The translations under genes and the position numbers were made by a program. The notes below the pieces were generated by a model that had not been told where the DNA came from, made no database searches, and worked only from the letters and a program-made list of their open reading frames with translations. DNA of 64,000 nt from contig NZ_FOLQ01000001.1 in assembly GCF_900112365.1 (NCBI RefSeq), positions 496,001 through 560,000 of the forward strand, read 5' to 3'. The stretch comes from Spirosoma endophyticum (lineage in GTDB: Bacteria > Bacteroidota > Bacteroidia > Cytophagales > Spirosomataceae). Of the stretch, positions 36,887 to 47,000 are shown in pieces (position 1 is the first letter of the stretch; each line of letters opens with the position of its first letter).

Positions 36887-36960
36887 TTATGGTATTCGGT
36901 TTATGGTTTACGATTGTTGTTTTGTGGCAGCGCACCGTAAACCACAAACCGAATACCGAA
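36887..36960. repeat. Palindromic repeat, GTATTCGGTTTATGG family (copy 1)
   Basis: TGGTATTCGGTTTATGGTTT (36890 on) pairs imperfectly with AAACCACAAACCGAATACC (to 36957). It occupies the whole gap between miaB and the sigma-54-type regulator gene. A relative lies at 60160-60250. Confidence 0.85.
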
Positions 36961-36974
36961 TTCAGTAACCATTT

Positions 36975-38363
36975 ATGAATCAACAGGAAATTCAAAGCGT
37001 TAAACAGCGCTTCGGTATAATTGGTAACGCACCGGCACTCAACTACGCCATCAACGTAGCGATGCAGGTAGCGGCTACCGACCTGACCGTGCTCATTACG
37101 GGTGAAAGTGGCAGTGGGAAAGAATCATTTTCCAAGATTATTCACAGCCTGAGTGCCCGGAAACACGGTCAGTTTATTGCGATCAACTGCGGGGCAATTC
37201 CCGAAGGTACGATTGATTCTGAGCTATTTGGCCATGAAAAAGGCTCATTTACAGGCGCCGTCGATTCGCGAAAAGGGTATTTTGAAACGACAAACGGCGG
37301 TACTATTTTCCTGGACGAAATTGGCGAGATGCCCCTCGGTACACAGGCTCGTCTGCTACGTGTTCTTGAAAACGGTGAGTTCATTCGCGTTGGGTCGTCC
37401 AAGACCCAGAAAACCGATGTCCGTGTTGTAGCCGCCACGAATGTTAACCTACTGGAAGCTGTCGAGAAAGGTAAGTTTCGGGAAGATTTGTACTACCGGC
37501 TCAACACGGTTCCCATTTTTGTGCCCCCCCTCCGCGAGCGTGGCACCGACATCGAATTGCTATTTCGCAAGTTCACGACCGATTTCGCCGAACGGTATCG
37601 GATTAAACCGCTGCAACTCACCGACGATGCGAAGCAACTGCTAATGAGTTTTCCATTTCCAGGTAATATCCGGCAGTTGAAAAATATGGCGGAGCAGATT
37701 TCTATACTCGAATCGGAACAGAACAAGCCTATTGATGCCGAGACCTTAAGCAGATACCTACCTCAATCGCAGCAACCCAACCGCACATTAGCCCTGTTTC
37801 CGCAAGCAAATGGCAGTAATGGCGAAAACTTTTCGGAGCGGGATTTACTCTACAAAGTGCTGTTCGATATGCGCCGGGATGTCAATGATCTCAAAAAACT
37901 TGTCCGCGATGTGCTTGGCAATGAACAGGATGGTCGGCAGATTTTGCATACACACAAAGACCTGTTCGATTCTATTTCGTCGGATGGTGACCCTCGACCA
38001 GCGACGGACCCTAACGTAACACGCTTTTTGCCAGCTGTTAACAGCTCGCCATCGCAGCCAAACGTAGTGCCCCGCGACCGACCCAACGGGCCAGCCGCTC
38101 CACCCGTAGAAACGTATGGCAGTCATCCACCGGTGCAGATTTTTGATGATGTAGACGGAGATATCAATGATGTAACGGTGGAAGACGTAACCCACGAAAC
38201 GGAGGAAGACGACTCGCTTTCACTCGAACGTCAGGAAAAAGAAATGATCCTGAAAGCACTTCGGCGGAACAACAACAAACGAAAGTATGCAGCTCAGGCA
38301 CTCGGCATCTCCGAACGCACGTTATATCGCAAAATCAAACAGTATGAGATTGATGAAGAGTAA
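36975..38363 (+). CDS. Sigma-54-interacting AAA+ regulator with Fis-type HTH, no receiver domain
   Basis: This 462-residue protein starts almost directly with the AAA+ domain. It has Walker A GESGSGKES (residues 42-50), the sigma-54 contact loop as GSFTGA rather than GAFTGA, Walker B GGTIFLDEIGEM, and the R-finger region REDLYYRLNTVPI. A long variable linker (residues 270-410) precedes a Fis HTH (AAQALGISERTLYRKIKQY). Such proteins activate RpoN promoters. There is no N-terminal sensor or receiver, so regulation may be by abundance or a partner. It lies between miaB and lptE, a neighbourhood common in Bacteroidota. Confidence 0.92.
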   Translation: MNQQEIQSVKQRFGIIGNAPALNYAINVAMQVAATDLTVLITGESGSGKESFSKIIHSLSARKHGQFIAINCGAIPEGTIDSELFGHEKGSFTGAVDSRKGYFETTNGGTIFLDEIGEMPLGTQARLLRVLENGEFIRVGSSKTQKTDVRVVAATNVNLLEAVEKGKFREDLYYRLNTVPIFVPPLRERGTDIELLFRKFTTDFAERYRIKPLQLTDDAKQLLMSFPFPGNIRQLKNMAEQISILESEQNKPIDAETLSRYLPQSQQPNRTLALFPQANGSNGENFSERDLLYKVLFDMRRDVNDLKKLVRDVLGNEQDGRQILHTHKDLFDSISSDGDPRPATDPNVTRFLPAVNSSPSQPNVVPRDRPNGPAAPPVETYGSHPPVQIFDDVDGDINDVTVEDVTHETEEDDSLSLERQEKEMILKALRRNNNKRKYAAQALGISERTLYRKIKQYEIDEE

Positions 38364-38370
38364 GTTATTT

Positions 38371-38457
38371 AAGAATGATGAATTAAGAATGGTGAATAAG
38401 AATTGGAGACACATTGTCATAACATTCATCATTCTTAATTCATCATTCATCATTCAA
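38371..38457. repeat. ATGATGAAT-family palindrome encoding the LptE signal peptide
   Basis: Left arm 38371-38404 (AAGAATGATGAATTAAGAAT and on) pairs with right arm 38421-38457 (CATTCTTAATTCATCATTC and on). The right arm, read in the lptE frame, gives FIILNSSFII, the hydrophobic core of the lipoprotein signal. Confidence 0.85.
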
Positions 38458-38910
38458 TCCTGCGGGGTTTATTCCTTCACAGGTACAACCCTATCCCCTG
38501 ATATCAAGACGGTTACCGTTAATAACTTCGTATTGGCAACGGCCGGTGGCCCAGCTAACTTACCGCTGACGTTCAATGAAAAACTAAAGGAATATTACCA
38601 GCGATATACGAACCTGAAAGTGGTTCCCGCTAATGGTGACATGGTACTGGAAGGCAATATTACAGGCTATGATTTGGTGGCGGTAGCGCCAACGGCCACT
38701 GATCAGGCAGGTGTTAACCGGCTACAAATCACGGTGCTGGCCAGATTCTACAATAATAAAGACGAGACTAAGAATTTCGAGCAACCCTTCTCATTTTACA
38801 AGGATTTTCCCCAGAATCAGACACTCAGCCAAAATGAAAGTCGTTTAGTACCGATTATTCTGGATCAGATTGTCCTTGATATATTCAACAAAACGGCCGC
38901 CGACTGGTAA
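38389..38910 (+). CDS. lptE: LPS-assembly lipoprotein LptE
   Basis: ATG 38389 gives a 173-residue lipoprotein: a basic start (MVNKNWRH), a hydrophobic core (IVITFIILNSSFII) and lipobox IQSC with cysteine at residue 25. The body has the Bacteroidota LptE pattern CGVYSFTGTTLSPDIKT, then FNEKLKEYYQRYTNLKVV, LEGNITGYDL and a C-terminal ILDQIVLDIFNKTAADW. LptE plugs the LptD barrel that delivers LPS to the cell surface. Nearly the whole signal peptide is encoded by a palindromic repeat of the same family as the one in miaB. Longer starts overlap the regulator gene. Confidence 0.85.
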   Translation: MVNKNWRHIVITFIILNSSFIIQSCGVYSFTGTTLSPDIKTVTVNNFVLATAGGPANLPLTFNEKLKEYYQRYTNLKVVPANGDMVLEGNITGYDLVAVAPTATDQAGVNRLQITVLARFYNNKDETKNFEQPFSFYKDFPQNQTLSQNESRLVPIILDQIVLDIFNKTAADW

Positions 38911-38914
38911 AATT

Positions 38915-38996
38915 GGAATGATTAATCATTAATGATTAATGATTCATACAAAAAACTTCTCTCCATTTATCACTCATCATTCATTATTCATCATTA
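38915..38996. repeat. ATGATGAAT-family palindrome between lptE and the next gene
   Basis: GGAATGATTAATCATTAATG and a partner (CACTCATCATTCATTATTC, 38970 on) form the arms. The left arm is itself palindromic (ATTAATCATTAATGATTAAT). It ends ten bases before the next start codon. Confidence 0.8.
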
Positions 38997-39006
38997 CTTT
39001 CGACCC

Positions 39007-39843
39007 ATGCTGGCACTTGACAAAGAAACTTTTTCGTATTGGGTCACTCATCCCGACGATCTTACGCCTACTGACTTCGTGCAGTTGCAGGAAAGTCTGT
39101 CAACGTACCCGTATTGTCAGTCACTGCACAGCCTGATGGCAAAAGCGGCTTCAGTGCATCAACGTAGCCAGACCGTTCCGTATGTTCGTCGGGCAGCCGC
39201 CCACGCGCTGAGCCGGAATGCGCTACGTAAGCTGATTGACAATGAATTTCAGTGGTCGGAAAACCTGTTGACGAAGCTGAACGAACTGTCATCCAAGCAC
39301 GTCCACATACCCGATGATTACCAGCAGGAGAGTTACGCGTTCTTTAAATCAAAAATAGGGTTCAGCAACGGGTTTCCTAAATTTTCATTACTGCATATAC
39401 CCAACCAAGATGAGCTGGAACCCGTCGTCACTACGCCCACGCCCGAAGACCTGACACTCACCGAAATAAATCTACAGAATGATCTCTCTCAGATTAGCGA
39501 AACAACACCAGCGCCACCTGTCCTTTCTGCTGCCGACATTGAACGCCAGCGGCAATTTGATCTGATCGACAGCTTTATCAAGAAAGAGCCGCGCATCTCA
39601 CCCGTGCGTACCAAGCCAGATGAACAACTTGAGCAGGAAGATTTAACAAAACGAACGATATCGGCCGCTGGTGGTGGATTGGTAACCGAAAGTTTTGCTA
39701 AAATCCTGGAGAAGCAGGGCAAAATTGATAAAGCCTGCGAAATCTATCGAAAACTAATGGTGAAAAATCCCGAAAAAAAGGCGTACTTTGCGGCAAAAAT
39801 CAGCGAATTAACGAGGGCGAAAGGTGACTCAACTGAATCCTAA
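39007..39843 (+). CDS. Conserved Bacteroidota protein with C-terminal TPR-like helices
   Basis: ATG 39007 (MLALDKETFSYWV) gives 278 residues; an upstream in-frame start falls in the repeat. The N-terminal half (residues 1-120) is helical and has HPDDLTPTDFVQLQESLSTYP. A charged, disordered-looking middle follows. The C-terminus (FAKILEKQGKIDKACEIYRKLMVKNPEKKAYFA) is a TPR-like hairpin. No function is known to me. Its constant place between lptE and secG in this group of bacteria suggests an envelope or secretion link. Confidence 0.75.
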   Translation: MLALDKETFSYWVTHPDDLTPTDFVQLQESLSTYPYCQSLHSLMAKAASVHQRSQTVPYVRRAAAHALSRNALRKLIDNEFQWSENLLTKLNELSSKHVHIPDDYQQESYAFFKSKIGFSNGFPKFSLLHIPNQDELEPVVTTPTPEDLTLTEINLQNDLSQISETTPAPPVLSAADIERQRQFDLIDSFIKKEPRISPVRTKPDEQLEQEDLTKRTISAAGGGLVTESFAKILEKQGKIDKACEIYRKLMVKNPEKKAYFAAKISELTRAKGDSTES

Positions 39844-39912
39844 AAACCTTTCCTGATTACTAACAACTCTTTACAGATAAAACGCACCGGCGTCCCGGTG
39901 ATAACAGACTTC

Positions 39913-40302
39913 ATGGTAACGACAATCATTGTCATCATTTGCATTCTCACCGTTCTGCTTATTCTTATCGTACTTATTCAGAACTCAAAAGGTGGAGGAC
40001 TGGCTGGTGAATTCGGCGGTCTGGGGTCGAATCAATTGATGGGCGTTAAGAAAACAACCGACCTGCTGGAACAAATTACCTGGGGCCTTGGCATCGGTGT
40101 GATGGTCCTTTCGCTGGCATCTTACATCATGATTGATCGCAATCAGGCGGGTGGGATCAACAGCGCAAACGTAGATCGGGCACAAACCCAAACGCTTCCC
40201 GGTGCGGCTGCTCCAACACCAGCTCCAGCACCTAGTCAGGCGACTCCGGGTGCGGCTGCTACGCCCGGCACATCAAGTTCGGCGCTGACGCCTAAAAAGT
40301 AA
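39913..40302 (+). CDS. secG: Preprotein translocase subunit SecG
   Basis: ATG 39913 (MVTTIIVIICILTVLLIL) is preferred to GTG 39898. The 129-residue protein has two helices (residues 3-22 and around 60-80) joined by the SecG signature LIQNSKGGGLAGEFGG. A C-terminal tail rich in P, A and T is unlikely to be structured. SecG assists SecYEG in protein export across the inner membrane. A strong hairpin terminator follows 15 bases after the stop. Confidence 0.93.
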   Translation: MVTTIIVIICILTVLLILIVLIQNSKGGGLAGEFGGLGSNQLMGVKKTTDLLEQITWGLGIGVMVLSLASYIMIDRNQAGGINSANVDRAQTQTLPGAAAPTPAPAPSQATPGAAATPGTSSSALTPKK

Positions 40303-40316
40303 CGTATCGATTTTAA

Positions 40317-40361
40317 GCATCAAAAAAGCCATTTCTGAAACGGAATGGCTTTTTTTGATGC
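40317..40361. terminator. Bidirectional terminator between secG and the convergent gene
   Basis: GCATCAAAAAAGCCATTTC and GAATGGCTTTTTTTGATGC form a near-perfect stem with U-runs on both strands. Confidence 0.9.
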
Positions 40362-40365
40362 CCGT

Positions 40366-41073
40366 TTACGCGGCTGCCTGCGCCAGTAATTGTCGGGCAA
40401 TGGGCAACAGGGTTTCCTGAACGGGATAGGTTCGCTGACTCTCCAGCATAAACGTTGCCGGGTTAGGAAGATGACTATACCGCCGGATCAGGTCAAGTTT
40501 GATATTCTCAAACGTATTGACCAGACTCTTCCGCACAGCTTCCACAAAGTTCAGTTTCACAACTCGTCCACCGGGTTCCTGTTCCGAATACAGACTCAAC
40601 GAGAAGTAGTAAATCTGCGTTTCGGACTGGTTCGTGGCATGGATCAGCAGATAGCCTTCCTCGGGACGTAGTGGTAACACGCCCACCGGCGTAAGCGTCA
40701 ACGATCGGGCAATATCTTCCCAACGTTGCTGTCCTTCTGTCAGCATCGACTGAAACCGGGGCAGCGCGAATTCCATAATCGCATCCATCTCCACCATAAA
40801 CGCCGAGTCCGTCACCTCGGATTTATACTCAATTCGGGGTGGTGGGCCGGTAACTCTACTTATTCGCTTGGGGAAAGCTGCATTTAACGTACCTTTGCCC
40901 CTCGAAAAACGAATACCAGCATCGTAGTGATTGCGTAGTTCGGGCAGGTCAGGCCAGAGTTTTTGTTCCGTAAAATTCGTCTGTACAGCTTGCAAGTATG
41001 CCATCACGACATACTTCTGATATTCGGCATCAAGCCAGTTTTGCGTAAACCAGTCAGGTTGTAATTTTTTCAT
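40366..41073 (-). CDS. Conserved protein of unknown function
   Basis: This 235-residue, cytoplasmic-looking protein lacks a signal peptide or membrane helix. It begins KLQPDWFTQNWLDAEYQKYV and is helical at the N-terminus, with mixed beta structure around residues 120-190 (GYLLIHATNQSETQIYYFSLSL-type strands). I do not recognise a family. It is monocistronic, facing secG tail to tail. Confidence 0.7.
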   Translation of the reverse strand: MKKLQPDWFTQNWLDAEYQKYVVMAYLQAVQTNFTEQKLWPDLPELRNHYDAGIRFSRGKGTLNAAFPKRISRVTGPPPRIEYKSEVTDSAFMVEMDAIMEFALPRFQSMLTEGQQRWEDIARSLTLTPVGVLPLRPEEGYLLIHATNQSETQIYYFSLSLYSEQEPGGRVVKLNFVEAVRKSLVNTFENIKLDLIRRYSHLPNPATFMLESQRTYPVQETLLPIARQLLAQAAA

Positions 41074-41219
41074 AAACCGTCGGCAGTCACTTTATCCGTG
41101 TATCACTAGGTTAATCTAAGTGCTTTTTGGCAAAGAACCAAATTCTGTACGCCACAATTACTACGTTCACCGAATGAAATTTAGTTAAAGTGGCCAATGG
41201 CAGTATGTCAGCCCAAAGC

Positions 41220-41234
41220 CTGAAAATTTGACAG
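41220..41234. promoter_or_regulatory. CTGAAAATTTGACAG element upstream of groES
   Basis: This imperfect palindrome shares 11 of 15 bases with the element upstream of miaB at 35275. It ends 11 bases before a sigma-54-like promoter. Confidence 0.4.
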
Positions 41235-41244
41235 TCAGACCGTG

Positions 41245-41261
41245 TTGGCATAGAAATTGGC
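41245..41261 (+). promoter_or_regulatory. Sigma-54-like promoter candidate for groES-groEL
   Basis: TTGGCATAGAAATTGGC matches the -24 element TTGGCA exactly and the TTG of the -12 element at the right distance, with G for the conserved C. No CIRCE (HrcA) inverted repeat or TAnnTTTG box is seen in the 250-base leader. The assignment is tentative. Confidence 0.4.
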
Positions 41262-41323
41262 GCAAGTGAGGAGTCGTGTAAACTATTGCACAAACAGTTA
41301 ATAACCTTAATCATCTCATTATC

Positions 41324-41620
41324 ATGGTAGCAGAAACGGAAAGCGTTAAAGTGAACGTGAAACCGCTGGCCGACCGGGTGCTGGTAGAAGCCGCCCCGGC
41401 TGAAGAAAAAACCTCGTTCGGGATCATCATTCCCGATACAGCAAAGGAAAAACCCCAGCGTGGAACGGTCGTAGCCGTTGGTGCGGGCAAGAAAGATGAA
41501 CCCCTAACGGTTCAGGTAGGCGACACGGTTCTGTATGGCAAATATGCTGGTACAGAAATAACCGTTGATGGCAAAGAGTACCTCATCATGCGTGAATCGG
41601 ACATTTTCGCAATCCTGTAA
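41324..41620 (+). CDS. groES: Co-chaperonin GroES
   Basis: The 98 residues fit GroES (Cpn10). Visible are [36 protein letters not shown], whose [12 protein letters not shown] is the mobile loop that caps GroEL, and the roof and C-terminal strands [21 protein letters not shown]. GroES closes the GroEL folding chamber in an ATP-dependent cycle. groEL follows after a 107-base gap holding a palindrome. This gap is longer than in most groE operons. Confidence 0.97.
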   Translation: MVAETESVKVNVKPLADRVLVEAAPAEEKTSFGIIIPDTAKEKPQRGTVVAVGAGKKDEPLTVQVGDTVLYGKYAGTEITVDGKEYLIMRESDIFAIL

Positions 41621-41623
41621 TCC

Positions 41624-43368
<1,745 letters not shown>

Positions 43369-43427
43369 TCTTGACCGCTTCGGCGCCCGTCGGGATTTTC
43401 TTGATTTAAAAGATTTCCCTGATTTTG
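43369..43427. other. Short spacer after groEL
   Basis: Between the groEL stop and its terminator; no feature seen. Confidence 0.4.
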
Positions 43428-43464
43428 CAAAATGCCCCCGATCTTTCGATCGGGGGCATTTTTG
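43428..43464 (+). terminator. groEL terminator
   Basis: AAAATGCCCCCGATC pairs with GATCGGGGGCATTTT around a short loop, followed by a T-run on the plus strand. Confidence 0.92.
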
Positions 43465-43590
43465 TTGAAAGCTATATATGGGAATAAGAACTAGGTAAAG
43501 ATTCAGCTACCAGATGGGACAGGATCGTGTTAAAAGTATTGGAACGTAGATCAGAAAAACGTTTTATGTAGAAGAGGAAATTTCAGGCAA

Positions 43591-43626
43591 AGAAAAAAGC
43601 CAAGCGAGACACTCTCTTGGCTTTCT
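43591..43626 (-). terminator. Terminator candidate for the LolD-type gene
   Basis: AAGCCAAGCGAG and its partner TCTCTTGGCTT form a stem. Read on the minus strand it ends in TTTTTTCT. It lies about 220 bases past the ABC gene stop, implying a long 3' leader-free tail. Confidence 0.6.
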
Positions 43627-43842
43627 GATTTACTCAACGTTATGAAAAACTTTTCTTTTCGACACAATTATAAAACAAAAAAGAGGAAGTTTGATTCTTT
43701 TCGATGAAATAATTTTTTACATAAAAAATCAAATATCTGACAATCAACAGTTTATCTTATAAAAGACAATTCATTTTTGTTCAAAATTTAGGTAAATTTA
43801 CTTATTGAAGAAGCATAATTCTTACTAGCAACAAGCTTATTC
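43627..43842. other. AT-rich intergenic region
   Basis: About 215 bases of strongly AT-rich sequence (runs such as AATAATTTTTTACATAAAAAA) without an ORF or recognised RNA. It differs from the GC-balanced surroundings and could be an untranslated region or relic. Confidence 0.5.
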
Positions 43843-44505
43843 TTAATTAACCAGAATACCATCCCGGATAGTAACGGTACGGTCAGCCAGAGCCGCCAGC
43901 GTTTCATTATGCGTCACAATAATGAATGTCTGACCAAGTTCATCGCGAAGTCGGAAGAACAACTGATGTAAATCTTCGGCATTACGTGAGTCAAGGTTGC
44001 CACTGGGTTCATCGGCGAAGACGATCGCAGGTTCGTTAATCAAGGCCCGTGCTACGGCCGTCCGCTGTTGCTCTCCACCCGACATTTGTGAAGGTAGATT
44101 ATTAAGGCGGTGTCCTAAACTAAGTGTGTTCAATAATGATTCAGCCCGTTGCCGAACGGCCTGCTCATCCTTTCCCGAAATAAAGCCAGGCAGGCAAACA
44201 TTTTCAAGCGCCGTAAATTCGGGCAGTAAGTTATTAAATTGAAAGACAAAGCCGATTCGCTCATTACGAAACTGGGCTAACTGGCGGTCATTCAATGTAA
44301 ATACATTTTGTCCGGCTATGTGCAACTCGCCGGAATCAGGTCGATCGAGCGTACCCAGAATTTGAAGTAAAGTCGTTTTACCAGCTCCCGACGCGCCGAC
44401 AATCGACACAACCTCACCGGGTTCGATCCGTAGATCAATTCCTTTAAGAACGGGTAAATTGCCGTAGTTCCGGCGAATATCAGTAGTTTGGAGAAGCGGT
44501 TGCAT
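43843..44505 (-). CDS. LolD-type ABC transporter ATP-binding protein
   Basis: This 220-residue ATPase has Walker A GASGAGKTT (residues 36-44), a Q-loop in FVFQFNNLLPEF, signature MSGGEQQRTAVARAL, Walker B AIVFADEPSG and an H-loop histidine in IIVTHNETL. The length and sequence suit the LolD/MacB (FtsE-like) group, which drives lipoprotein release or macrolide-type export. No permease gene is adjacent, so the partner is elsewhere in the genome. A palindromic repeat separates it from the divergent sucC. Confidence 0.9.
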   Translation of the reverse strand: MQPLLQTTDIRRNYGNLPVLKGIDLRIEPGEVVSIVGASGAGKTTLLQILGTLDRPDSGELHIAGQNVFTLNDRQLAQFRNERIGFVFQFNNLLPEFTALENVCLPGFISGKDEQAVRQRAESLLNTLSLGHRLNNLPSQMSGGEQQRTAVARALINEPAIVFADEPSGNLDSRNAEDLHQLFFRLRDELGQTFIIVTHNETLAALADRTVTIRDGILVN

Positions 44506-44609
44506 GAAAAATGATGAATGAAAAATGATGAATGATGAATGTGAAAAGAAGACGAGTAGGTGATTTCAGCCATTACGTTAATCATTCTTCATTCATCATT
44601 CATCATTTC
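44506..44609. repeat. ATGATGAAT-family palindrome between lolD-like gene and sucC
   Basis: AAAAATGATGAATGAAAAATG (left half, to 44541) and TCTTCATTCATCATTCATC (right, 44586 on) form the arms around a 40-base loop. It occupies the divergent intergenic region and probably both leaders. Confidence 0.85.
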
Positions 44610-44663
44610 CTGTTAACTTGCCGCACAAAAATACGATTTCCCATTCTCCTTGTTGCAGTTGTC

Positions 44664-45884
44664 ATGAATATACACGAGTATCAGGGTAAAGAAATTCTCA
44701 AAAAGTACGGTGTCCGCATTCAGGAGGGCATTGTAGCAGAATCACCCGAGAAGGCCGTTGAAGCCGCCAAACTCCTCATTGCCCAATCAGGCCAGAAGTG
44801 GGTAGTAGTTAAGTCCCAAATCCATGCTGGTGGGCGCGGTAAGGGCCAGATTGTCGGCTCGGAGCAGCGAGGAGTCGCTTTGGCCAAATCAGTCGATGCC
44901 GTGCGCGACATCACAAAAAACCTCATTGGCAACATACTGGTTACCCACCAGACAGGCCCGGAAGGTAAGCGGGTTAACAAAGTACTCATCGCCGAAGATG
45001 TATATTATCCAGGTGTGTCAGAGCCTAAAGAAATGTACATCAGTATCCTGCTTGATCGTACTAAAGCCTGCAACGTCATTATGGCCAGCACCGAAGGCGG
45101 TATGGACATTGAGGAAGTTGCGGAACACACCCCCGAAAAGATTGTGAAGGAATGGATTGATCCAGCCGTAGGTTTACAACCGTTTCAAGCCCGCAAGGTA
45201 GCTTTTGGGCTGGGACTGGAAGGCGAAGCCTTCAAAGATATGGTGAAATTCGTAACCGCGCTGTACAAAGCGTATGTGGATACGGATGCCTCCATGTTCG
45301 AAATTAACCCGGTTTTGAAAACATCTGATAATAAAATATTAGCCGTTGATGCCAAGGTTAATCTGGACGATAATGCCCTCTACCGACACCTCGATCTGAA
45401 AGCCATGCGCGATCTGGCCGAAGAAGATCCGCTCGAAGTGGAAGCCTCTGCCAATGATCTAAACTACGTTAAGCTCGATGGTAACGTAGGCTGTATGGTA
45501 AATGGAGCTGGACTGGCCATGGCTACGATGGACATCATCAAACTATCGGGTGGCGAACCGGCTAACTTTCTGGATGTTGGGGGTGGAGCGAACGCTAAAA
45601 CGGTAGAAGCCGGTTTCCGCATTATTCTAAAAGACCCGAACGTAAAAGCCATTCTGATTAACATCTTCGGTGGTATCGTACGTTGCGACCGCGTTGCAAC
45701 GGGTGTTGTGGAAGCCTATAAAGCCATTGGCGATATCCCTGTCCCGATTATTGTTCGCTTACAAGGCACCAACGCGGCCGAAGGGGCGAAAATTATCGAC
45801 GATTCAGGCCTTAAAGTGCAATCAGCTGTTGAGTTGAAAGAAGCCGCCGAAAAAGTACGTCAGGTAATATTGTCATTGAAGTAA
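44664..45884 (+). CDS. sucC: Succinyl-CoA synthetase subunit beta
   Basis: ATG 44664 (MNIHEYQGKEILKKYG) is the canonical SucC start; the open frame upstream is repeat sequence. The 406 residues contain the ATP-grasp domain (residues 1-240) with HAGGRGKGQIVG, the nucleotide-binding and metal residues in FEINPVLKT, and the C-terminal ligase domain with DVGGGANAKTV and INIFGGIVRCD. SucC with SucD converts succinyl-CoA to succinate in the TCA cycle. sucD is not in the window. Confidence 0.96.
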   Translation: MNIHEYQGKEILKKYGVRIQEGIVAESPEKAVEAAKLLIAQSGQKWVVVKSQIHAGGRGKGQIVGSEQRGVALAKSVDAVRDITKNLIGNILVTHQTGPEGKRVNKVLIAEDVYYPGVSEPKEMYISILLDRTKACNVIMASTEGGMDIEEVAEHTPEKIVKEWIDPAVGLQPFQARKVAFGLGLEGEAFKDMVKFVTALYKAYVDTDASMFEINPVLKTSDNKILAVDAKVNLDDNALYRHLDLKAMRDLAEEDPLEVEASANDLNYVKLDGNVGCMVNGAGLAMATMDIIKLSGGEPANFLDVGGGANAKTVEAGFRIILKDPNVKAILINIFGGIVRCDRVATGVVEAYKAIGDIPVPIIVRLQGTNAAEGAKIIDDSGLKVQSAVELKEAAEKVRQVILSLK

Positions 45885-45891
45885 TCTGACG

Positions 45892-45949
45892 TTCGTTCAT
45901 AAATAAAAAAGCCGGAGCTTGTGCTCCGGCTTTTTTATTTATGAACGAA
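45892..45949. terminator. Bidirectional terminator with perfect 27-bp arms
   Basis: The stem contains GCCGGAGC and GCTCCGGC around TTGT and is flanked by A- and T-runs in both directions, between the convergent sucC and M48 protease genes. Confidence 0.95.
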
Positions 45950-45954
45950 TTCTT

Positions 45955-46785
45955 CTATCGACGGGCGCTAGCGTAATATTTCTGGGCGTCGGGTAGTAAT
46001 TTCTGCAAATCGGCAATCCGACGTGCATCAGATGGGTGGTCAGACATAAATTCGGCGGGTGCTTTTCCACCACCCGCCTTAGCCATCCGTTGCCAGAAAG
46101 ATATGGATTCGTTAGGATCATAACCCGCCATTGCCATAAAAATCAGACCGAGGTGATCGGCTTCCGATTCCTGCTTCCGACTGTGTGGCAATCCTACCCC
46201 ATACTGGTAGGCTAATGGGCCAACCACACCGAATGCCTGTTGAAATATAGCCTGCATTTGTGGGCTCTTATTCGACGTACCAATTCCCGTAGCGACCTGA
46301 CCAGCCTGGAGTAATCCATTGGCAACTAAGCCTTCGCTCATACGTTCGTTGCCATGCTCAGCGATAGCGTGCGAAACTTCATGCCCTAACACGGTCGCTA
46401 ACCCGGCTTCGTTCTGCGTATAGGGTAAAATACCTGAGTACACGACAATTTTGCCGCCGGGCATACACCAGGCATTTACCTGATTGCTTTGTACCAGGTG
46501 ATATTCCCATTTAAAGCCTTCCAGTCGTTTGCTAAAGCCATTGCTGTTCATATAATTCTCAACTGCCTGACGAATACGCCCCCCAACCCGATTCACCATT
46601 TCAGCATCAGTATTACTGGTACTAACGACCTTGCTTGTATCCAAAAACGCTTTATACTGAGTAAAGCTCATCGACAGCATATCATTGTCCGGCACCAGTT
46701 TCAACTGGGCTCTTCCCGTGATAGGAACTTTCTGGCAACCGATAGCAAATACTACCAGCAATGTTATAATTAGTACTTTTCTCAT
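45955..46785 (-). CDS. M48-family lipoprotein metalloprotease
   Basis: This 276-residue protein has a lipoprotein signal with cysteine at residue 17 (LVVFAIGCQK). The zinc motif HEVSHAIAEH (HExxH, near residue 132) is followed by a third-ligand glutamate in QESEADHLGLIFM. The family (BepA/LoiP-like) degrades or assists outer-membrane proteins in the periplasm. It is attached to the membrane by the lipid. No accessory TPR domain is present, unlike BepA. Confidence 0.92.
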   Translation of the reverse strand: MRKVLIITLLVVFAIGCQKVPITGRAQLKLVPDNDMLSMSFTQYKAFLDTSKVVSTSNTDAEMVNRVGGRIRQAVENYMNSNGFSKRLEGFKWEYHLVQSNQVNAWCMPGGKIVVYSGILPYTQNEAGLATVLGHEVSHAIAEHGNERMSEGLVANGLLQAGQVATGIGTSNKSPQMQAIFQQAFGVVGPLAYQYGVGLPHSRKQESEADHLGLIFMAMAGYDPNESISFWQRMAKAGGGKAPAEFMSDHPSDARRIADLQKLLPDAQKYYASARR

Positions 46786-46889
46786 TTGTGTATGTGAGTT
46801 ATCTAGGTGTTATGACATTATATGACCCACAAGGTACCGGATTTGTTCAAATTTTTCTGAACGAGTGCGGTCAGCCCTTCTTTAGTCCT

Positions 46890-46897
46890 TAGATTTG
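46890..46897 (+). promoter_or_regulatory. -7 box candidate upstream of the FAH-fold gene
   Basis: TAGATTTG fits TAnnTTTG about 100 bases before the start at 47001. A short GGGCAG/CTGCCG hairpin follows near 46925-46945. Confidence 0.4.
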
Positions 46898-47000
46898 TAA
46901 CATTTGTTTAGGTTTAATGTAACGCGGGCAGAAACCTGCCGTTGTTTATAAAATACGTATGGGTGTTCCATCAGAATACCGTACCACTGCTTTACTCCAT

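Noticed and set aside
38932-39006. Extension of the TPR-like gene into the upstream repeat (SSFIIHH)
   Set aside because: This could be mistaken for a signal peptide, but it comes from the same repeat and MLALDKE at 39007 fits a cytoplasmic protein.
44316-44585. Minus-strand frame with SSFHIHHSSFFIHHF
   Set aside because: Repeat-derived and partly antisense to the ATPase gene region; no independent support.
44532-44663. N-terminal extension of sucC
   Set aside because: It reads through the ATGATGAAT repeat; ATG 44664 is the canonical MNIHEYQ start of SucC.
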